A stretch of 64,000 nt of DNA, taken from contig NZ_CP014209.1 of NCBI RefSeq assembly GCF_001636295.1, positions 1 through 64,000 on the forward strand. Direction: 5' to 3'. The position numbers were made by a program, and so were the translations under genes. The first letter of the stretch is position 1. Each line of letters opens with the position of its first letter. This DNA comes from Isoptericola dokdonensis DS-3 (GTDB lineage Bacteria; Actinomycetota; Actinomycetes; Actinomycetales; Cellulomonadaceae). The notes beneath the pieces were generated by a model, which saw only the letters and a program-made list of their open reading frames with translations, ran no database searches and was not told the DNA's origin. Positions 45,801 to 59,034 of the stretch are shown in pieces.

Positions 45801-48715
45801 GCACCGGTGGTGTCGTCTCGGTGCGCTGGGACGCCCCGGACGGCCCGGAGATCGGTCAGATCACCGTGCCCGGCACGGGCGGCTGGCAGCAGTACGTCGA
45901 CGTCGGCACCCCGTTGACGAACGTTCCCGGTGGCTCCGGATCGCTGCACTTCGTGCTGCTGTCCGGTGGCATCAACGTCAACTGGATGGAGATCGACGGT
46001 CGTGGCGTCACCGACAACGTGCGGCCCGACGTCGAGCTCGTCGTCGACCCGGTCGCCGGGGACGCCCCGCTGACCGTCACCGCCACCGCCACGGCGACCG
46101 ACCCCGACTCGACCGGCGACCTCACGTACGCGTGGGACGTCGGCCTGGGTGACGGGTTCGTCGACGGCGGTCCGACCCTCGAGCACACCTACGACGAGCC
46201 GGGCACCTACCGGCTCCAGGTGCGCGTCACCGACAGCGGCGGCGCCTACGCCGTCGAGTACGTGACGGTCGAGGTCACGGGCGTGACGCCCGAACCGGTC
46301 CAGTGCCTGTCCGGACGCTCGGACGACTTCCTCGGCACCGAGCTCGACCCGGACCGGTGGGACGTCCTCGACCAGAACCAGGACCTCCAGGTCGCCGACG
46401 GCGTCCTGACGGTCCCGGCCGCGGTCGCGGACTTCTACGGCACGAACAACGTCACCGTCCCGAACGTCGTCCTGCAGGACCTTCCCGACGGCCCGTTCAC
46501 GGCGACGGCGAAGGTCACCATCCCCGCGTACGCCCAGTACCAGCAGGCAGGCCTGCTGATCTGGGGCGGCCCGGACGACTACGCCAAGATGGTCGTCCAG
46601 GGCCGGTCGGCACCCGCCGACCCGGCCACGCGGATCTTCCAGTACATCCGGGAGGAGGCCGGCGCCCCCAACGAGGTCGGCGACTCCAACACGGCCGCGC
46701 TCGGGGCCGCGTACCCCGACACGGTGTACGTGCGCCTGGCCAGCACCGACGGCCAGGACCTGCAGGCCTCGTACTCGGCGGACGGCGTGACCTTCACGTC
46801 CATGCCGCAGACGAAGTCCCTCGCCGGCATCGACGACCCGCGGATCGGCCTGGTGGCGCTCGCGGGCACCGGGTCGACGGCTCCGGTCGTCGACGCGCAG
46901 TTCGACTGGTTCCACCTGACCCCCGACGACACGGCCGAGGCGCCCGGACCGGACGACGAGTTCGACGCCGACACCCTCGACCCGTGCCGCTGGGACGTCG
47001 TCCGTGAGGACCCGACCGGCTACCGGGTGACCGGTGGTGAGCTCGAGATCGACACGACGGCCACCGACATCTACTCCGGGGACAACACCGGCACGCCGAA
47101 CATCGTCGTGCAGGACCTCGGTGAGGGTGACTGGAGCGTCGAGACCCTGGTGGACGGGTCGGAGTTCGACCAGCAGTACCAGCAGGGTGGTCTCATCGCG
47201 TACGCCGGTGACGACGACTACGTGAAGCTCGACCTCGTCACCGACAACGCGCCGGGCAGCGCGGTGTCGCGACGGATCGAGCTGCGCAGCGAGGTCGGCG
47301 GGGTCGTCCAGAACCCGCAGCCGGGCGCGAACGACCTCACGTCGGCCGTGTGGCACCTGCGGCTCACCAAGGCGGGCTCGACCTTCACGGGCGAGTACAG
47401 CGCCGACGGTGAGGAGTGGACGACGATCGCCGAGACGGTGGACAACGCCGGGCTCGACGACGCCCGCGTGGGGCTCTTCGCCCTGGGCGCCGCTCAGCAG
47501 TCGGTCGCCACGGCCCGGTTCGAGCACTTCCGGGTGCTCGGCGCGACCGAGCCGCTGGAGGTCGTCGGCACCCTCGACCCGGCGGAGCCGGACGGCCCGG
47601 ACGGGCAGTGGCTCGGGCCGGTGACCGTGACGGTCGAGACCACGGGCGGCCCCGAGGGCGTCCAGGTCTACCGCGAGGTGAACGTCGACGGTGCGGGCTG
47701 GGCCGAGTACACGGCCCCGGTCGTGGTCTCCGGAGCCGGTGACCACACCGTCGAGGTGCGGGCGTCGGCGGACGGCGAGACCGTCACCGGCGACACCCTC
47801 GCCTTCACCATCGCGGAGCCCGAGGTGAGCGAGGCGACCCCGTCGGTCGTCCTCACGCAGCCCACCTGCACGCTCGGCGACGACGGCGACCCCGTCGTGG
47901 GGACCGGCGCCGTCCGCGGTGTCGCGACCGAGGGCGTGCAGCGGTACGTCGTGTGGGCCGCCGACGACCTCGGCACCTACATCGGCAACGGGTCGAACCT
48001 GCCTCCGGGCGACTACGTGGTGCGGGCCTGGCCCGCCGCCGGCTACGAGCTGGTGCCGGCCGAGGGCTGGACCCGGATCTTCCAGGGCCGGCTCGAGACC
48101 ACGGTGACGCTCGAGGAGCCCGACTGCCCGGTGGCCCCGGCCGCCGACGTGGTCCAGGCGACGTGCTCCTACGACGCCTCCGACGCCGAGGTGGTGACCG
48201 GCGGCTCGATCGCGCCGGTCGCCCGTGACGGGATCTCGTCCTACGTCGTGCGGGAGTGGGTCGACGGCGCTGCCGGCGACGTCCCGGACGACCTGGGCGA
48301 CCTGCCGCCGGGCACCTACCGGGTCGCCGCACGGCCTGCTGACGGGTTCTTCCTCGTCGAGGCCGGCGACTGGCAGGTCCGGGCGAACGGGCTCGCCGTG
48401 CTCTTCGTGACGATCGAGGAGCCGGAGTGCCCCGACCCGACCACCCCCGCGGTGGTCGTGGAGCAGGCGTCGTGCGACGCCGGCGGCTCCATCACCCCGG
48501 TCACGCTGCCGGGGGTGAAGAGCTACGTCGTGCACAACTGGGTCGGCGGCAAGCTCAGCGGCAAGCCGCGCGACCTGCGCGACCTCGACCCCGGTCAGTA
48601 CCACGTGATCGCCACCCCGGAGGCGCGCACCGAGCTGACGCTCGCCGGCAGCTGGAAGTCCAGCCCGTCGGGCAAGGCGACCCTGGTCGTGACCATCGAG
48701 GAGGTGTGCGACTGA
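42815..48715 (+). CDS. Giant secreted ThuA / glucose-sorbosone dehydrogenase / PKD / carbohydrate-binding mosaic protein
   Basis: A 1966-residue exported protein. In order: signal peptide (about 1-42); ThuA domain (about 59-271: FDVLVFSRTAGFRHGSI, GYAGIHAASDTEYDW); a GSDH-type beta-propeller sugar dehydrogenase (about 289-729: GLTGVVLDPDFADNGWVY, CCHAGGDMVFDSEGNLYVA, EIYAMGFRNPFRIGVDP, PGFYGWPYC); PKD (733-819); Ig-like (823-926); CBM6-like (929-1069); PKD (1071-1158); two ConA-like/DUF1349-type domains (1166-1371, 1379-1578); an OmpL47-like segment (1583-1667); three C-terminal repeats (1678-1966). There is no LPxTG. GTG start with AAGGAG 6 nt upstream. It probably binds polysaccharide and oxidises sugars outside the cell, using PQQ if like its relatives; no pqq genes are here. 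Confidence 0.88.
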   Translation: MRNPQRRRARVGGRTIAATTALAVCLPLTLATAAAAQAAVPTDLSAAPLAAAPDQSDPFDVLVFSRTAGFRHGSIPAGIAAIQQLGQDHGFTVTATEDAGAFTDENLAAYDVVTFLSTTGDVLDADQQAAFERYIQGGGGYAGIHAASDTEYDWPWYGELVGAYFDSHPQNQDATIKVEDHVHASTEHLPERWDRFDEWYNFRSDPRDEVHVLASLDEGSYSAGTGAMGAEHPIAWCQAYDGGRSWYTGGGHTDESYAEPEFLEHLLGGLQTAAGVVDSDCAATQSASYEMVPLDEDTANPMMLDVAPDGTVFYVERDGRVRVIDPETSTTSTAMTLAVTQSNEDGLTGVVLDPDFADNGWVYLFWSPQDVGTDGPHNRVSRFDYDAAAGTIDPASEEKVLVVPTQRQTCCHAGGDMVFDSEGNLYVATGDNTNPFESQGYSPLDERAGRENYDSQRTSANSNDLRGKVLRITPQDDGTYTIPDGNMFAPGTADTLPEIYAMGFRNPFRIGVDPTNDNVLVADYGPDASSASATRGPAGTVEWNVVSEPGFYGWPYCTGANNAYFAYDFATGQPGAQYDCAGGPVNDSPHNTGITQLPAAVEAEVWYGYSTNPLFPEIGGGGAPMGGPVYSYDPELDSDVKWPEYWDGKALFGEWNQGRMYSFQLAGDQRDDLVDINRVLPEIFDPSAGFDRPMDFDFGPDGALYVVDWGSGFGGNNDTSGVYKVNYVEGDPAPIARASADVTSGLAPLTVQFSSEGTRHPGGEPIALQWTFGDGSEPSTEENPVHTYTENGRYTAQLVVTDESGQTGVANVTVVVGNVAPEVSITFPENGGFFEWGDQVLYEIEVTDPDGEVSCDDVTLFTSLGHDSHAHPFEELTGCSGTIQTARDEGHGIEANIFWVVEAFYTDDGGEAGAPLTTTDLQVLQPKLVQSEFFTETGRVPGIGDAGDPGVQTETTGDTAGGGLNIGYIEPGDYWAHEPVSLTNVDAISLRAASSGTGGVVSVRWDAPDGPEIGQITVPGTGGWQQYVDVGTPLTNVPGGSGSLHFVLLSGGINVNWMEIDGRGVTDNVRPDVELVVDPVAGDAPLTVTATATATDPDSTGDLTYAWDVGLGDGFVDGGPTLEHTYDEPGTYRLQVRVTDSGGAYAVEYVTVEVTGVTPEPVQCLSGRSDDFLGTELDPDRWDVLDQNQDLQVADGVLTVPAAVADFYGTNNVTVPNVVLQDLPDGPFTATAKVTIPAYAQYQQAGLLIWGGPDDYAKMVVQGRSAPADPATRIFQYIREEAGAPNEVGDSNTAALGAAYPDTVYVRLASTDGQDLQASYSADGVTFTSMPQTKSLAGIDDPRIGLVALAGTGSTAPVVDAQFDWFHLTPDDTAEAPGPDDEFDADTLDPCRWDVVREDPTGYRVTGGELEIDTTATDIYSGDNTGTPNIVVQDLGEGDWSVETLVDGSEFDQQYQQGGLIAYAGDDDYVKLDLVTDNAPGSAVSRRIELRSEVGGVVQNPQPGANDLTSAVWHLRLTKAGSTFTGEYSADGEEWTTIAETVDNAGLDDARVGLFALGAAQQSVATARFEHFRVLGATEPLEVVGTLDPAEPDGPDGQWLGPVTVTVETTGGPEGVQVYREVNVDGAGWAEYTAPVVVSGAGDHTVEVRASADGETVTGDTLAFTIAEPEVSEATPSVVLTQPTCTLGDDGDPVVGTGAVRGVATEGVQRYVVWAADDLGTYIGNGSNLPPGDYVVRAWPAAGYELVPAEGWTRIFQGRLETTVTLEEPDCPVAPAADVVQATCSYDASDAEVVTGGSIAPVARDGISSYVVREWVDGAAGDVPDDLGDLPPGTYRVAARPADGFFLVEAGDWQVRANGLAVLFVTIEEPECPDPTTPAVVVEQASCDAGGSITPVTLPGVKSYVVHNWVGGKLSGKPRDLRDLDPGQYHVIATPEARTELTLAGSWKSSPSGKATLVVTIEEVCD
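47845..48715 (+). repeat. Three tandem C-terminal protein repeats of about 90 residues
   Basis: Encoded repeats at 47845-48123, 48140-48423 and 48445-48715. Each begins with Val-rich sequence and Ala/Thr-x-Cys (LTQPTC, VVQATC, VEQASC), has an SYVV or RYVV core, a DLPPG or DLDPG turn followed by a YxVxAxP strand (DYVVRAWP, TYRVAARP), and ends TIEEPEC or similar. The paired cysteines suggest one disulfide per repeat. I do not recognise the family. Confidence 0.7.
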
Positions 48716-48719
48716 CCTC

Positions 48720-48751
48720 GGGCGGGCGCCGGTGACCGCCGGCGCCCGCCC
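48720..48751 (+). terminator. Intrinsic terminator after the giant secreted protein gene
   Basis: Perfect 13-bp stem GGGCGGGCGCCGG / CCGGCGCCCGCCC with a 6-nt loop, beginning 5 bp after the stop. Confidence 0.82.
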
Positions 48752-48948
48752 CACCTGACCGCCGTCGGCGGTCGGCACGCACGAACGACCTGCCGGCGAC
48801 CCCGGCCCAGGGCCGTCGCGGGGCGTACCGGCCGCCGACGGCACCGGCCGGTCAACGACCGGCCACCCCCGGTGCGGGACGGATGCGCTCCGCTCCCGCA
48901 CCGGGACCTCGGGCCCCGGCCCGCACCACGGACGCAGAGGAGCAGACG

Positions 48949-49539
48949 ATGAGATGGATCGCGCGGGCCGCCGCGGCCGCCCTGGCGGCCGGGATCGCCG
49001 TCGCGGGAGCGGCGGGTGTCGCCGTCGCGCACGGCGGGGAGATCGACGTCGAGATCGGCACCGACGGGGCGGGCGGCGTCTCCGCGTCGCTGACCTGGGC
49101 CGGCGACGGCCACCCCGTCGAGGACTCGGCGGTCGTCGTCGTCCGGGCCGTGTCCGACGACGGCGAGGAGATCGGCCCCGTCACCCTCGTGTCCGCCTCG
49201 GAGGGCGTCGGCTGGTACCGGTCCGACCCCGAGCTCCTGGACGAGGGCAGCTGGACCGTGACCGCCCGTGTCACCGAGCCGGAGAAGACGAGGGTGAAGG
49301 CGAACCTCGACGTCGTCGCACCCCCTGTCGTCGAGCCGTCCGCCTCGCCGGAGCCCACCGCCGAGGCCGAGGCCGCCGCCGACGGCACCGCTCCCGGTGC
49401 CGTGGAGCCCGGCTCCGACGCCGCGGCGGCCCAGGACGCCGACTCCGGCGCCGGCTGGCCGTTGTGGGTCGGCGCCGTGGCGGTCGTCGTCGCCGGCGCC
49501 GTCGTCGCGCTGCTGCTGAGCCGTCGACACCGCACCTGA
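48949..49539 (+). CDS. Secreted, C-terminally membrane-anchored protein of unknown function
   Basis: 196 aa. Signal peptide (about residues 1-26, ending AVAHGGE, a cleavage context like that of CopC-type proteins), an extracellular beta-rich domain of about 95 residues ([39 protein letters not shown]), an Ala/Pro/Glu-rich stalk (about 122-160), then a single transmembrane helix ([19 protein letters not shown]) and SRRHRT tail. AGAGGAG precedes the ATG. No enzymatic motif is visible. It lies between two sugar-locus genes; a surface sensor or adhesin role is only a guess. Confidence 0.75.
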   Translation: MRWIARAAAAALAAGIAVAGAAGVAVAHGGEIDVEIGTDGAGGVSASLTWAGDGHPVEDSAVVVVRAVSDDGEEIGPVTLVSASEGVGWYRSDPELLDEGSWTVTARVTEPEKTRVKANLDVVAPPVVEPSASPEPTAEAEAAADGTAPGAVEPGSDAAAAQDADSGAGWPLWVGAVAVVVAGAVVALLLSRRHRT

Positions 49540-49600
49540 CCTGAGACCTGTTGGAACCGGGACCGGCCGCGCCGGTCCCGCACGCACGAGAGGAACGACG

Positions 49601-50602
49601 ATGGCACGACCGATCACCCTGTTCACCGGCCAGTGGGCCGACCTGCCGCTCGAGGAGGTGGCCCGGCTCGCCTCCGAGTGGGGCTACGACGGGCTCGAGC
49701 TCGCCTGCTGGGGCGACCACCTCGACCCGTGGCGCTGGGACGACGACGAGTACGTCGCCTCGCGCCTCGAGCTCCTGGAGCGGTACGGACTGAAGGTCTG
49801 GGCCATCTCCAACCACCTCAAGGGCCAGGCCGTCTGCGACGACCCGATCGACGCCCGGCACCGGGACATCCTCCCCGACGTCGTCTGGGGCGACGGCGAC
49901 CCGGAGGGCGTGCGACAGCGTGCCGCCGAGGAGATGAAGCACACCGCCCGCCTCGCCGCGAAGCTCGGAGTGGACACGGTGATCGGCTTCACCGGGTCGT
50001 CCATCTGGAAGTACGTGGCGATGTTCCCGCCCGCCTCGGAGGAGATGGTCGAGGCGGGCTACCAGGACTTCGCCGACCGCTGGAACCCGATCCTCGACGT
50101 CTTCGACGAGGTCGGCGTGCGGTTCGCCCACGAGGTCCACCCCAGCGAGATCGCCTACGACTACTGGACCACCGTCCGTACCCTGGAGGCGATCGGACAC
50201 CGGGAGGCGTTCGGCCTCAACTGGGACCCCTCGCACATGGTGTGGCAGGACATCGACCCGGTGAGCTTCCTGTGGGACTTCCGCGACCGGATCTACCACG
50301 TGGACTGCAAGGACACGAAGAAGCGGATGACGAACGGCCGCAACGGCCGGCTGTCGTCGCACCTGCCCTGGGCCGACCCGCGGCGTGGCTGGGACTTCAT
50401 CTCCACCGGCCACGGCGACGTGCCGTGGGAGGACTCGTTCCGGATGCTCAACACCATCGGCTACTCCGGCCCGATCTCGGTCGAGTGGGAGGACGCCGGC
50501 ATGGACCGGCTCGTCGGCGCGCCCGAGGCGCTCGAGTTCGTGCGCCAGCACGCGTTCGACGCGCCCGACGCCTCGTTCGACGCCGCGTTCTCGACCCGCT
50601 GA
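49601..50602 (+). CDS. Sugar phosphate isomerase/epimerase family TIM barrel (xylose isomerase-like)
   Basis: 333-residue cytosolic AP-endonuclease-2/xylose-isomerase-like barrel. Likely metal ligands: Glu in [14 protein letters not shown] (about residue 180), Asp in [11 protein letters not shown], His in [14 protein letters not shown], and Glu in [12 protein letters not shown]. The start has GAGAGGAACG 6 nt upstream (49586-49595). Members convert keto sugars, inositol derivatives or 3-keto glycosides; the neighbouring Gfo/Idh/MocA enzyme often pairs with them. In this locus it probably acts on the oxidised sugar imported by the ABC system. The exact reaction is unknown. Confidence 0.9.
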   Translation: MARPITLFTGQWADLPLEEVARLASEWGYDGLELACWGDHLDPWRWDDDEYVASRLELLERYGLKVWAISNHLKGQAVCDDPIDARHRDILPDVVWGDGDPEGVRQRAAEEMKHTARLAAKLGVDTVIGFTGSSIWKYVAMFPPASEEMVEAGYQDFADRWNPILDVFDEVGVRFAHEVHPSEIAYDYWTTVRTLEAIGHREAFGLNWDPSHMVWQDIDPVSFLWDFRDRIYHVDCKDTKKRMTNGRNGRLSSHLPWADPRRGWDFISTGHGDVPWEDSFRMLNTIGYSGPISVEWEDAGMDRLVGAPEALEFVRQHAFDAPDASFDAAFSTR

Positions 50603-50605
50603 CGC

Positions 50606-51154
50606 TCAGGCGGTGTGCAGCATGACCACGTCGTCGTGCTGCACGCCGCCGACGTCGTAGGTGCGGGTGCCGACGACGTCGAAGCCGTGCCGCCGGTAGA
50701 ACGCCTGGGCGCGGCCGTTGCGACCGTTCGTGCCCAGCCACAGGGTGCCGCCCGGCAGGAGGCGGGTCGCGTCGTCGACCGCGGCGGTCATGAGCAGGTC
50801 CGCGGTGCCGTCGCCCTGGTGGTGCGGGTGCACGTAGATCTTCGACAGCTCGACGACGGGGCCGTCGGTCACGGCGGCGAGCGCCTCGCGCTCGGCGTGC
50901 CCGTCCGGCTGCCCGAGCGCGAGCAGCGCGTAGCCGACCACGCCGTCCGCCCGGGCGACGAACAGACCGTGCCGAGAGCTCGTCGCCCAGCCGGCGAAGT
51001 GCTGGGGCGTGAGGTGGGTGGCGACGTGCGCCGCCATGGTCTCCGGCGACGTGCCCGGCGGGCAGGCCAGCGGGAACGTGAGGGCGGCCAGCCAGGCGAT
51101 CTCCGCCGCCTCGGCAGGCTCGGCGCGGCGGACGACGACGTCGTGGTGGGGCAT
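50606..51154 (-). CDS. GNAT family N-acetyltransferase
   Basis: 182-residue acetyltransferase. The acetyl-CoA region is VELSKIYVHPHHQGDGTADLLM (Q/RxxGxG/A as HQGDGTA) and the C-terminal part WLGTNGRNGRAQAFYRRHGF is typical of GNAT. The start is the ATG at 51154, with a -10 (TAGGGT) 7 nt upstream and no Shine-Dalgarno. It is convergent with the TIM-barrel gene (3 bp apart) and divergent from the rRNA operon. Acceptor substrate unknown. Confidence 0.88.
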   Translation of the reverse strand: MPHHDVVVRRAEPAEAAEIAWLAALTFPLACPPGTSPETMAAHVATHLTPQHFAGWATSSRHGLFVARADGVVGYALLALGQPDGHAEREALAAVTDGPVVELSKIYVHPHHQGDGTADLLMTAAVDDATRLLPGGTLWLGTNGRNGRAQAFYRRHGFDVVGTRTYDVGGVQHDDVVMLHTA

Positions 51155-51161
51155 GGATCCG

Positions 51162-51167
51162 ACCCTA
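51162..51167 (-). promoter_or_regulatory. -10 element TAGGGT (minus strand) for the GNAT gene
   Basis: Minus-strand TAGGGT is 7 nt from the ATG, matching the leaderless pattern seen at several genes here. Confidence 0.5.
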
Positions 51168-51222
51168 GCCGCGGGCACGCCGCAGCGGTGGTGGCATGTG
51201 CGCGGGGTCACGTCGCCGGAAG

Positions 51223-51251
51223 TTGGAGCGGGGTACGCCGAGGTGTAATGT
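51223..51251 (+). promoter_or_regulatory. rRNA operon promoter P1
   Basis: TTGGAG (51223-51228), a 17-bp spacer, then TAATGT (51246-51251). About 400 bp before 16S. The whole stretch 51155-51648 carries no gene, only promoters and leader. Confidence 0.7.
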
Positions 51252-51402
51252 TCTGGGAGTCAGCCCGACGGGGACGGACGCCGCGAGGCGGCCGCCGGGG
51301 CTGGAACTCTCTCCGGAAGGCCGGGCGTCTCGTGCGCTCCGGACCACGTCGTGGAGGGGCCGGACCGGGTCACCGATCCTGGGCACGAGCGCCGAGCGCG
51401 AG

Positions 51403-51431
51403 TGGACAGAGGGAGTCGAACCGGGTAAGGT
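51403..51431 (+). promoter_or_regulatory. rRNA operon promoter P2
   Basis: TGGACA (51403-51408), a 17-bp spacer, then TAAGGT (51426-51431), about 220 bp before 16S. Second of two tandem promoters. Confidence 0.6.
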
Positions 51432-51493
51432 TGAAGGGTTGCCCCGGACGGGGTTCGGACTGAGGTCCGGACCGTCGGATGGTGTGTGTCGGT

Positions 51494-51516
51494 TGTTTGA
51501 GAACTCAACAGTGTGC
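51494..51516 (+). promoter_or_regulatory. boxA-like antitermination element in the rRNA leader
   Basis: The segment TTGTTTGAGAACTCAACAGT and the following GTG contain the TTGAGAACT-x-x-ACAGTG core that recurs in the 16S-23S spacer (53585 onward), as in other actinobacterial rRNA operons. Function as Nus-dependent antitermination or processing signal is inferred. Confidence 0.5.
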
Positions 51517-51648
51517 TTGATAGTCAATGCCAAATTTATTGAACCTTCATTGGTTCCTTTGGATCGGACATCTAGGTTTTATGCTAGCTGTCTGGCCAGT
51601 ATCGATTGGCATCGCGGGCTCTTCGGGGTTCGTGGTGTTTTTCTCTCT

Positions 51649-56808
<5,160 letters not shown>

Positions 56809-56816
56809 ACACACTC

Positions 56817-56856
56817 CTTGCATGCACGCGTCCACTGTGCGGTTCCCGAGAAACGG
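56817..56856 (+). promoter_or_regulatory. 3' strand of long-range processing stem around 23S
   Basis: The reverse complement of this segment (core CGCGTCCACTGTGC) closely matches ITS positions 53580-53616 (core GCACAGTGGACGCG). The two would pair across the whole 23S precursor, a probable RNase III site. Confidence 0.6.
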
Positions 56857-56915
56857 GCACCACCCACACCACCCCCAGACCAAGGGACGGTGTGGAACCC
56901 GAACAACTCGACAAC

Positions 56916-57033
56916 GTTACGGCGGTCACAGCGTAGGGGAAACGCCCGGTCCCATCCCGAACCCGGAAGCTCAGCCCTACAGCGCCGATGGTACTGCCCT
57001 GGAGACGGGGTGGGAGAGTAGGACGCCGCCGGA
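56916..57033 (+). rRNA. 5S ribosomal RNA
   Basis: About 118 nt from GTTACGGCGG to GACGCCGCCGGAC. Contains GGGGAAACGCCCGGTCCCAT, CCGAACCCGGAAG and GGGAGAGTAGGACGCCGCC, standard for actinobacterial 5S. Last gene of the operon. Confidence 0.95.
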
Positions 57034-57046
57034 CACCCTTCACAAA

Positions 57047-57077
57047 CAGGCCCCCAACCACCAGGTTGGGGGGCCTG
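57047..57077 (+). terminator. rRNA operon terminator
   Basis: Stem CAGGCCCCCAACC / GGTTGGGGGGCCTG (one bulged G) with loop ACCA, 13 bp after 5S, followed by CTTGCATTCC. Confidence 0.85.
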
Positions 57078-57095
57078 CTTGCATTCCCCCACCTT

Positions 57096-57131
57096 GCGCT
57101 GACTCGCGCCGCCCAGCGCTGACTCGCGCCG
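57096..57131. repeat. GCGCTGACTCGCGCCG pair, 20-bp period
   Basis: Two identical 16-bp copies at 57096-57111 and 57116-57131. The 13-bp core and 20-bp spacing are the same as at 15158-15190. They lie between the rRNA terminator and the gatC promoter. Confidence 0.8.
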
Positions 57132-57195
57132 GGGGCGGGGGCGTTCCTCACAGGGAGCGACTCGGGGTGGCAGCCGCCGGGGTCGTGCGGGCTAC

Positions 57196-57201
57196 TAGAC
57201 T
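57196..57201 (+). promoter_or_regulatory. -10 element TAGACT of the gatCAB operon
   Basis: TAGACT is 7 nt before the gatC ATG with no ribosome-binding site, another probable leaderless start. Confidence 0.6.
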
Positions 57202-57208
57202 TGCCCGC

Positions 57209-57505
57209 ATGTCCACCATCTCCCGTGACGAGGTCGCGCGTGTCGCGGCGCTGGCGCGGATCGACCTGCGCCCTGACGAGCTGGACCGCCTCGCCGGCGA
57301 GCTCGACGTGATCGTCGAGTCCATCGCCCAGGTGAGCGCGGTCGCCACGCCCGACGTGCCTGCCACGAGCCACCCCCTGCCGATGTCCAACGTGTTCCGC
57401 GCGGACGTGCCGGTTGATCCGCTACCGGTTGAGGACGCCCTCGCGGCGGCCCCGGACGCGCAGGACGGCCGTTTCGCGGTGCCGCAGATCCTCGGGGAGG
57501 AGTGA
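57209..57505 (+). CDS. gatC: Asp-tRNA(Asn)/Glu-tRNA(Gln) amidotransferase subunit C
   Basis: 98 aa, normal for Gat[21 protein letters not shown] at the N terminus and [20 protein letters not shown] are family-typical. It stabilises the GatA-GatB interface of the tRNA-dependent amidotransferase that makes Gln-tRNA(Gln) and Asn-tRNA(Asn). gatA follows 1 bp after its stop. Probably leaderless. Confidence 0.94.
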   Translation: MSTISRDEVARVAALARIDLRPDELDRLAGELDVIVESIAQVSAVATPDVPATSHPLPMSNVFRADVPVDPLPVEDALAAAPDAQDGRFAVPQILGEE

Positions 57506-57506
57506 G

Positions 57507-59012
57507 ATGACCGACCTGATCCGGCTGTCCGCGGCCGAGCTGGCCGAGAAGCTGCAGTCGGGCGAGGTGACGAGCGTCGAGGTGACGCAGGCGCACCTCG
57601 ACCGCATCGCCGCCGTCGACGGCGCCGTCCACGCCTACCTGCACGTGAGCGCGGAGGACGCGCTGGCCACGGCTCGCGACGTCGACGCCCGGCGTGCTGC
57701 CGGCGAGCAGCTGCACCCGCTGGCCGGCGTGCCGATCGCCGTCAAGGACGTCGTCGTCACGAAGGGGATGCCGTCGACCGCGGGTTCGAAGATCCTCGAG
57801 GGATGGATCCCGCCGTACGACGCGACCCTCGTCGAGAAGATCCGGGCCGCGGGCCTGCCGATCCTCGGCAAGACGAACATGGACGAGTTCGCGATGGGCT
57901 CCTCCACGGAGCACTCGGCGTTCGGGAACACGCACAACCCGTGGGACCTGGACCGGATCCCCGGGGGCTCGGGCGGCGGCTCGGCCGCCGCGGTCGCGGC
58001 CTTCGAGGCCCCGCTGGCCATCGGAACCGACACGGGCGGCTCGATCCGCCAGCCGGGTGCCGTCACGGGCACGGTCGGCGTCAAGCCGACGTACGGCGGC
58101 GTCTCCCGCTACGGCCTCATCGCGATGGCGTCGTCCCTCGACCAGGCGGGCCCCGTGACCCGCACGGTGCTCGACTCGGCGCTGCTGCACGAGCTCATCG
58201 GCGGTCACGACCCGCGCGACTCGACGTCGATCCCGGAGCCGCTGCCGGCCCTGGTCGACGCCGCACGCCAGGGCGCCGCGGGCGACCTGTCGGGTCTCAA
58301 GGTCGGCGTCGTGACGCAGCTCCAGGGCGAGGGCTACCAGCCGGGCGTGCTCGCTCGGTTCCAGGAGTCGCTCGACCTGCTGACGCAGGCCGGTGCGGAG
58401 ATCGTCGAGGTCTCCTGCCCGTCGTTCGACGCGGCGCTGGCGGCCTACTACCTGATCATGCCGTCGGAGGCGTCGAGCAACCTCGCGAAGTTCGACGGGA
58501 TGCGGTTCGGCCTGCGCGTGGAGCCCGAGGAGGGTCCGGTCACCGCGGAGCGCGTCATGGCGGCGACCCGTGGTGCGGGCTTCGGCGACGAGGTGAAGCG
58601 TCGGGTCATCCTCGGCACCTACGCGCTGTCGGCGGGCTACTACGACGCTTACTACGGCAGCGCGCAGAAGGTCCGCACGCTCATCCAGCGGGACTTCGAC
58701 GCAGCGTTCGCCCAGGTGGACGTGCTGGTCTCCCCGACGGCGCCGACGACGGCGTTCCCGCTGGGGGAGAAGCTCGACGACCCTCTCGCGATGTACCTCA
58801 ACGACGTCGCGACGATCCCCGCCAACCTCGCCGGCGTGCCGGGCATCTCGGTGCCGAACGGGCTGTCGGACGACGGGCTGCCCGTCGGGTTCCAGATCCT
58901 CGCCCCGGCGAAGGCGGACGACCGGCTGTACCGCGTCGGCGCCGCGCTCGAGGCTGCCCTGGAGAGCGCGTGGGGCGGCCCGCTGCTCGACCGCGCGCCC
59001 GAGCTCGGCTGA
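57507..59012 (+). CDS. gatA: Asp-tRNA(Asn)/Glu-tRNA(Gln) amidotransferase subunit A
   Basis: 501-residue glutaminase subunit of the amidase-signature family that releases ammonia for GatB. Catalytic Lys80 in [13 protein letters not shown], cis-Ser within [16 protein letters not shown], and nucleophile Ser179 in [20 protein letters not shown] lies 4 nt before the ATG (57498-57503). Second gene of gatCAB. Confidence 0.96.
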   Translation: MTDLIRLSAAELAEKLQSGEVTSVEVTQAHLDRIAAVDGAVHAYLHVSAEDALATARDVDARRAAGEQLHPLAGVPIAVKDVVVTKGMPSTAGSKILEGWIPPYDATLVEKIRAAGLPILGKTNMDEFAMGSSTEHSAFGNTHNPWDLDRIPGGSGGGSAAAVAAFEAPLAIGTDTGGSIRQPGAVTGTVGVKPTYGGVSRYGLIAMASSLDQAGPVTRTVLDSALLHELIGGHDPRDSTSIPEPLPALVDAARQGAAGDLSGLKVGVVTQLQGEGYQPGVLARFQESLDLLTQAGAEIVEVSCPSFDAALAAYYLIMPSEASSNLAKFDGMRFGLRVEPEEGPVTAERVMAATRGAGFGDEVKRRVILGTYALSAGYYDAYYGSAQKVRTLIQRDFDAAFAQVDVLVSPTAPTTAFPLGEKLDDPLAMYLNDVATIPANLAGVPGISVPNGLSDDGLPVGFQILAPAKADDRLYRVGAALEAALESAWGGPLLDRAPELG

Positions 59013-59034
59013 CGGACCCACGAAGGAGATGACT

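Noticed and set aside
42749..48901. 2050-codon open frame on the minus strand opposite the giant secreted protein
   Set aside because: A shadow of GC-rich third positions. Its translation is Arg/Val/Asp/His low complexity with no motif, while the plus strand shows clear domains.
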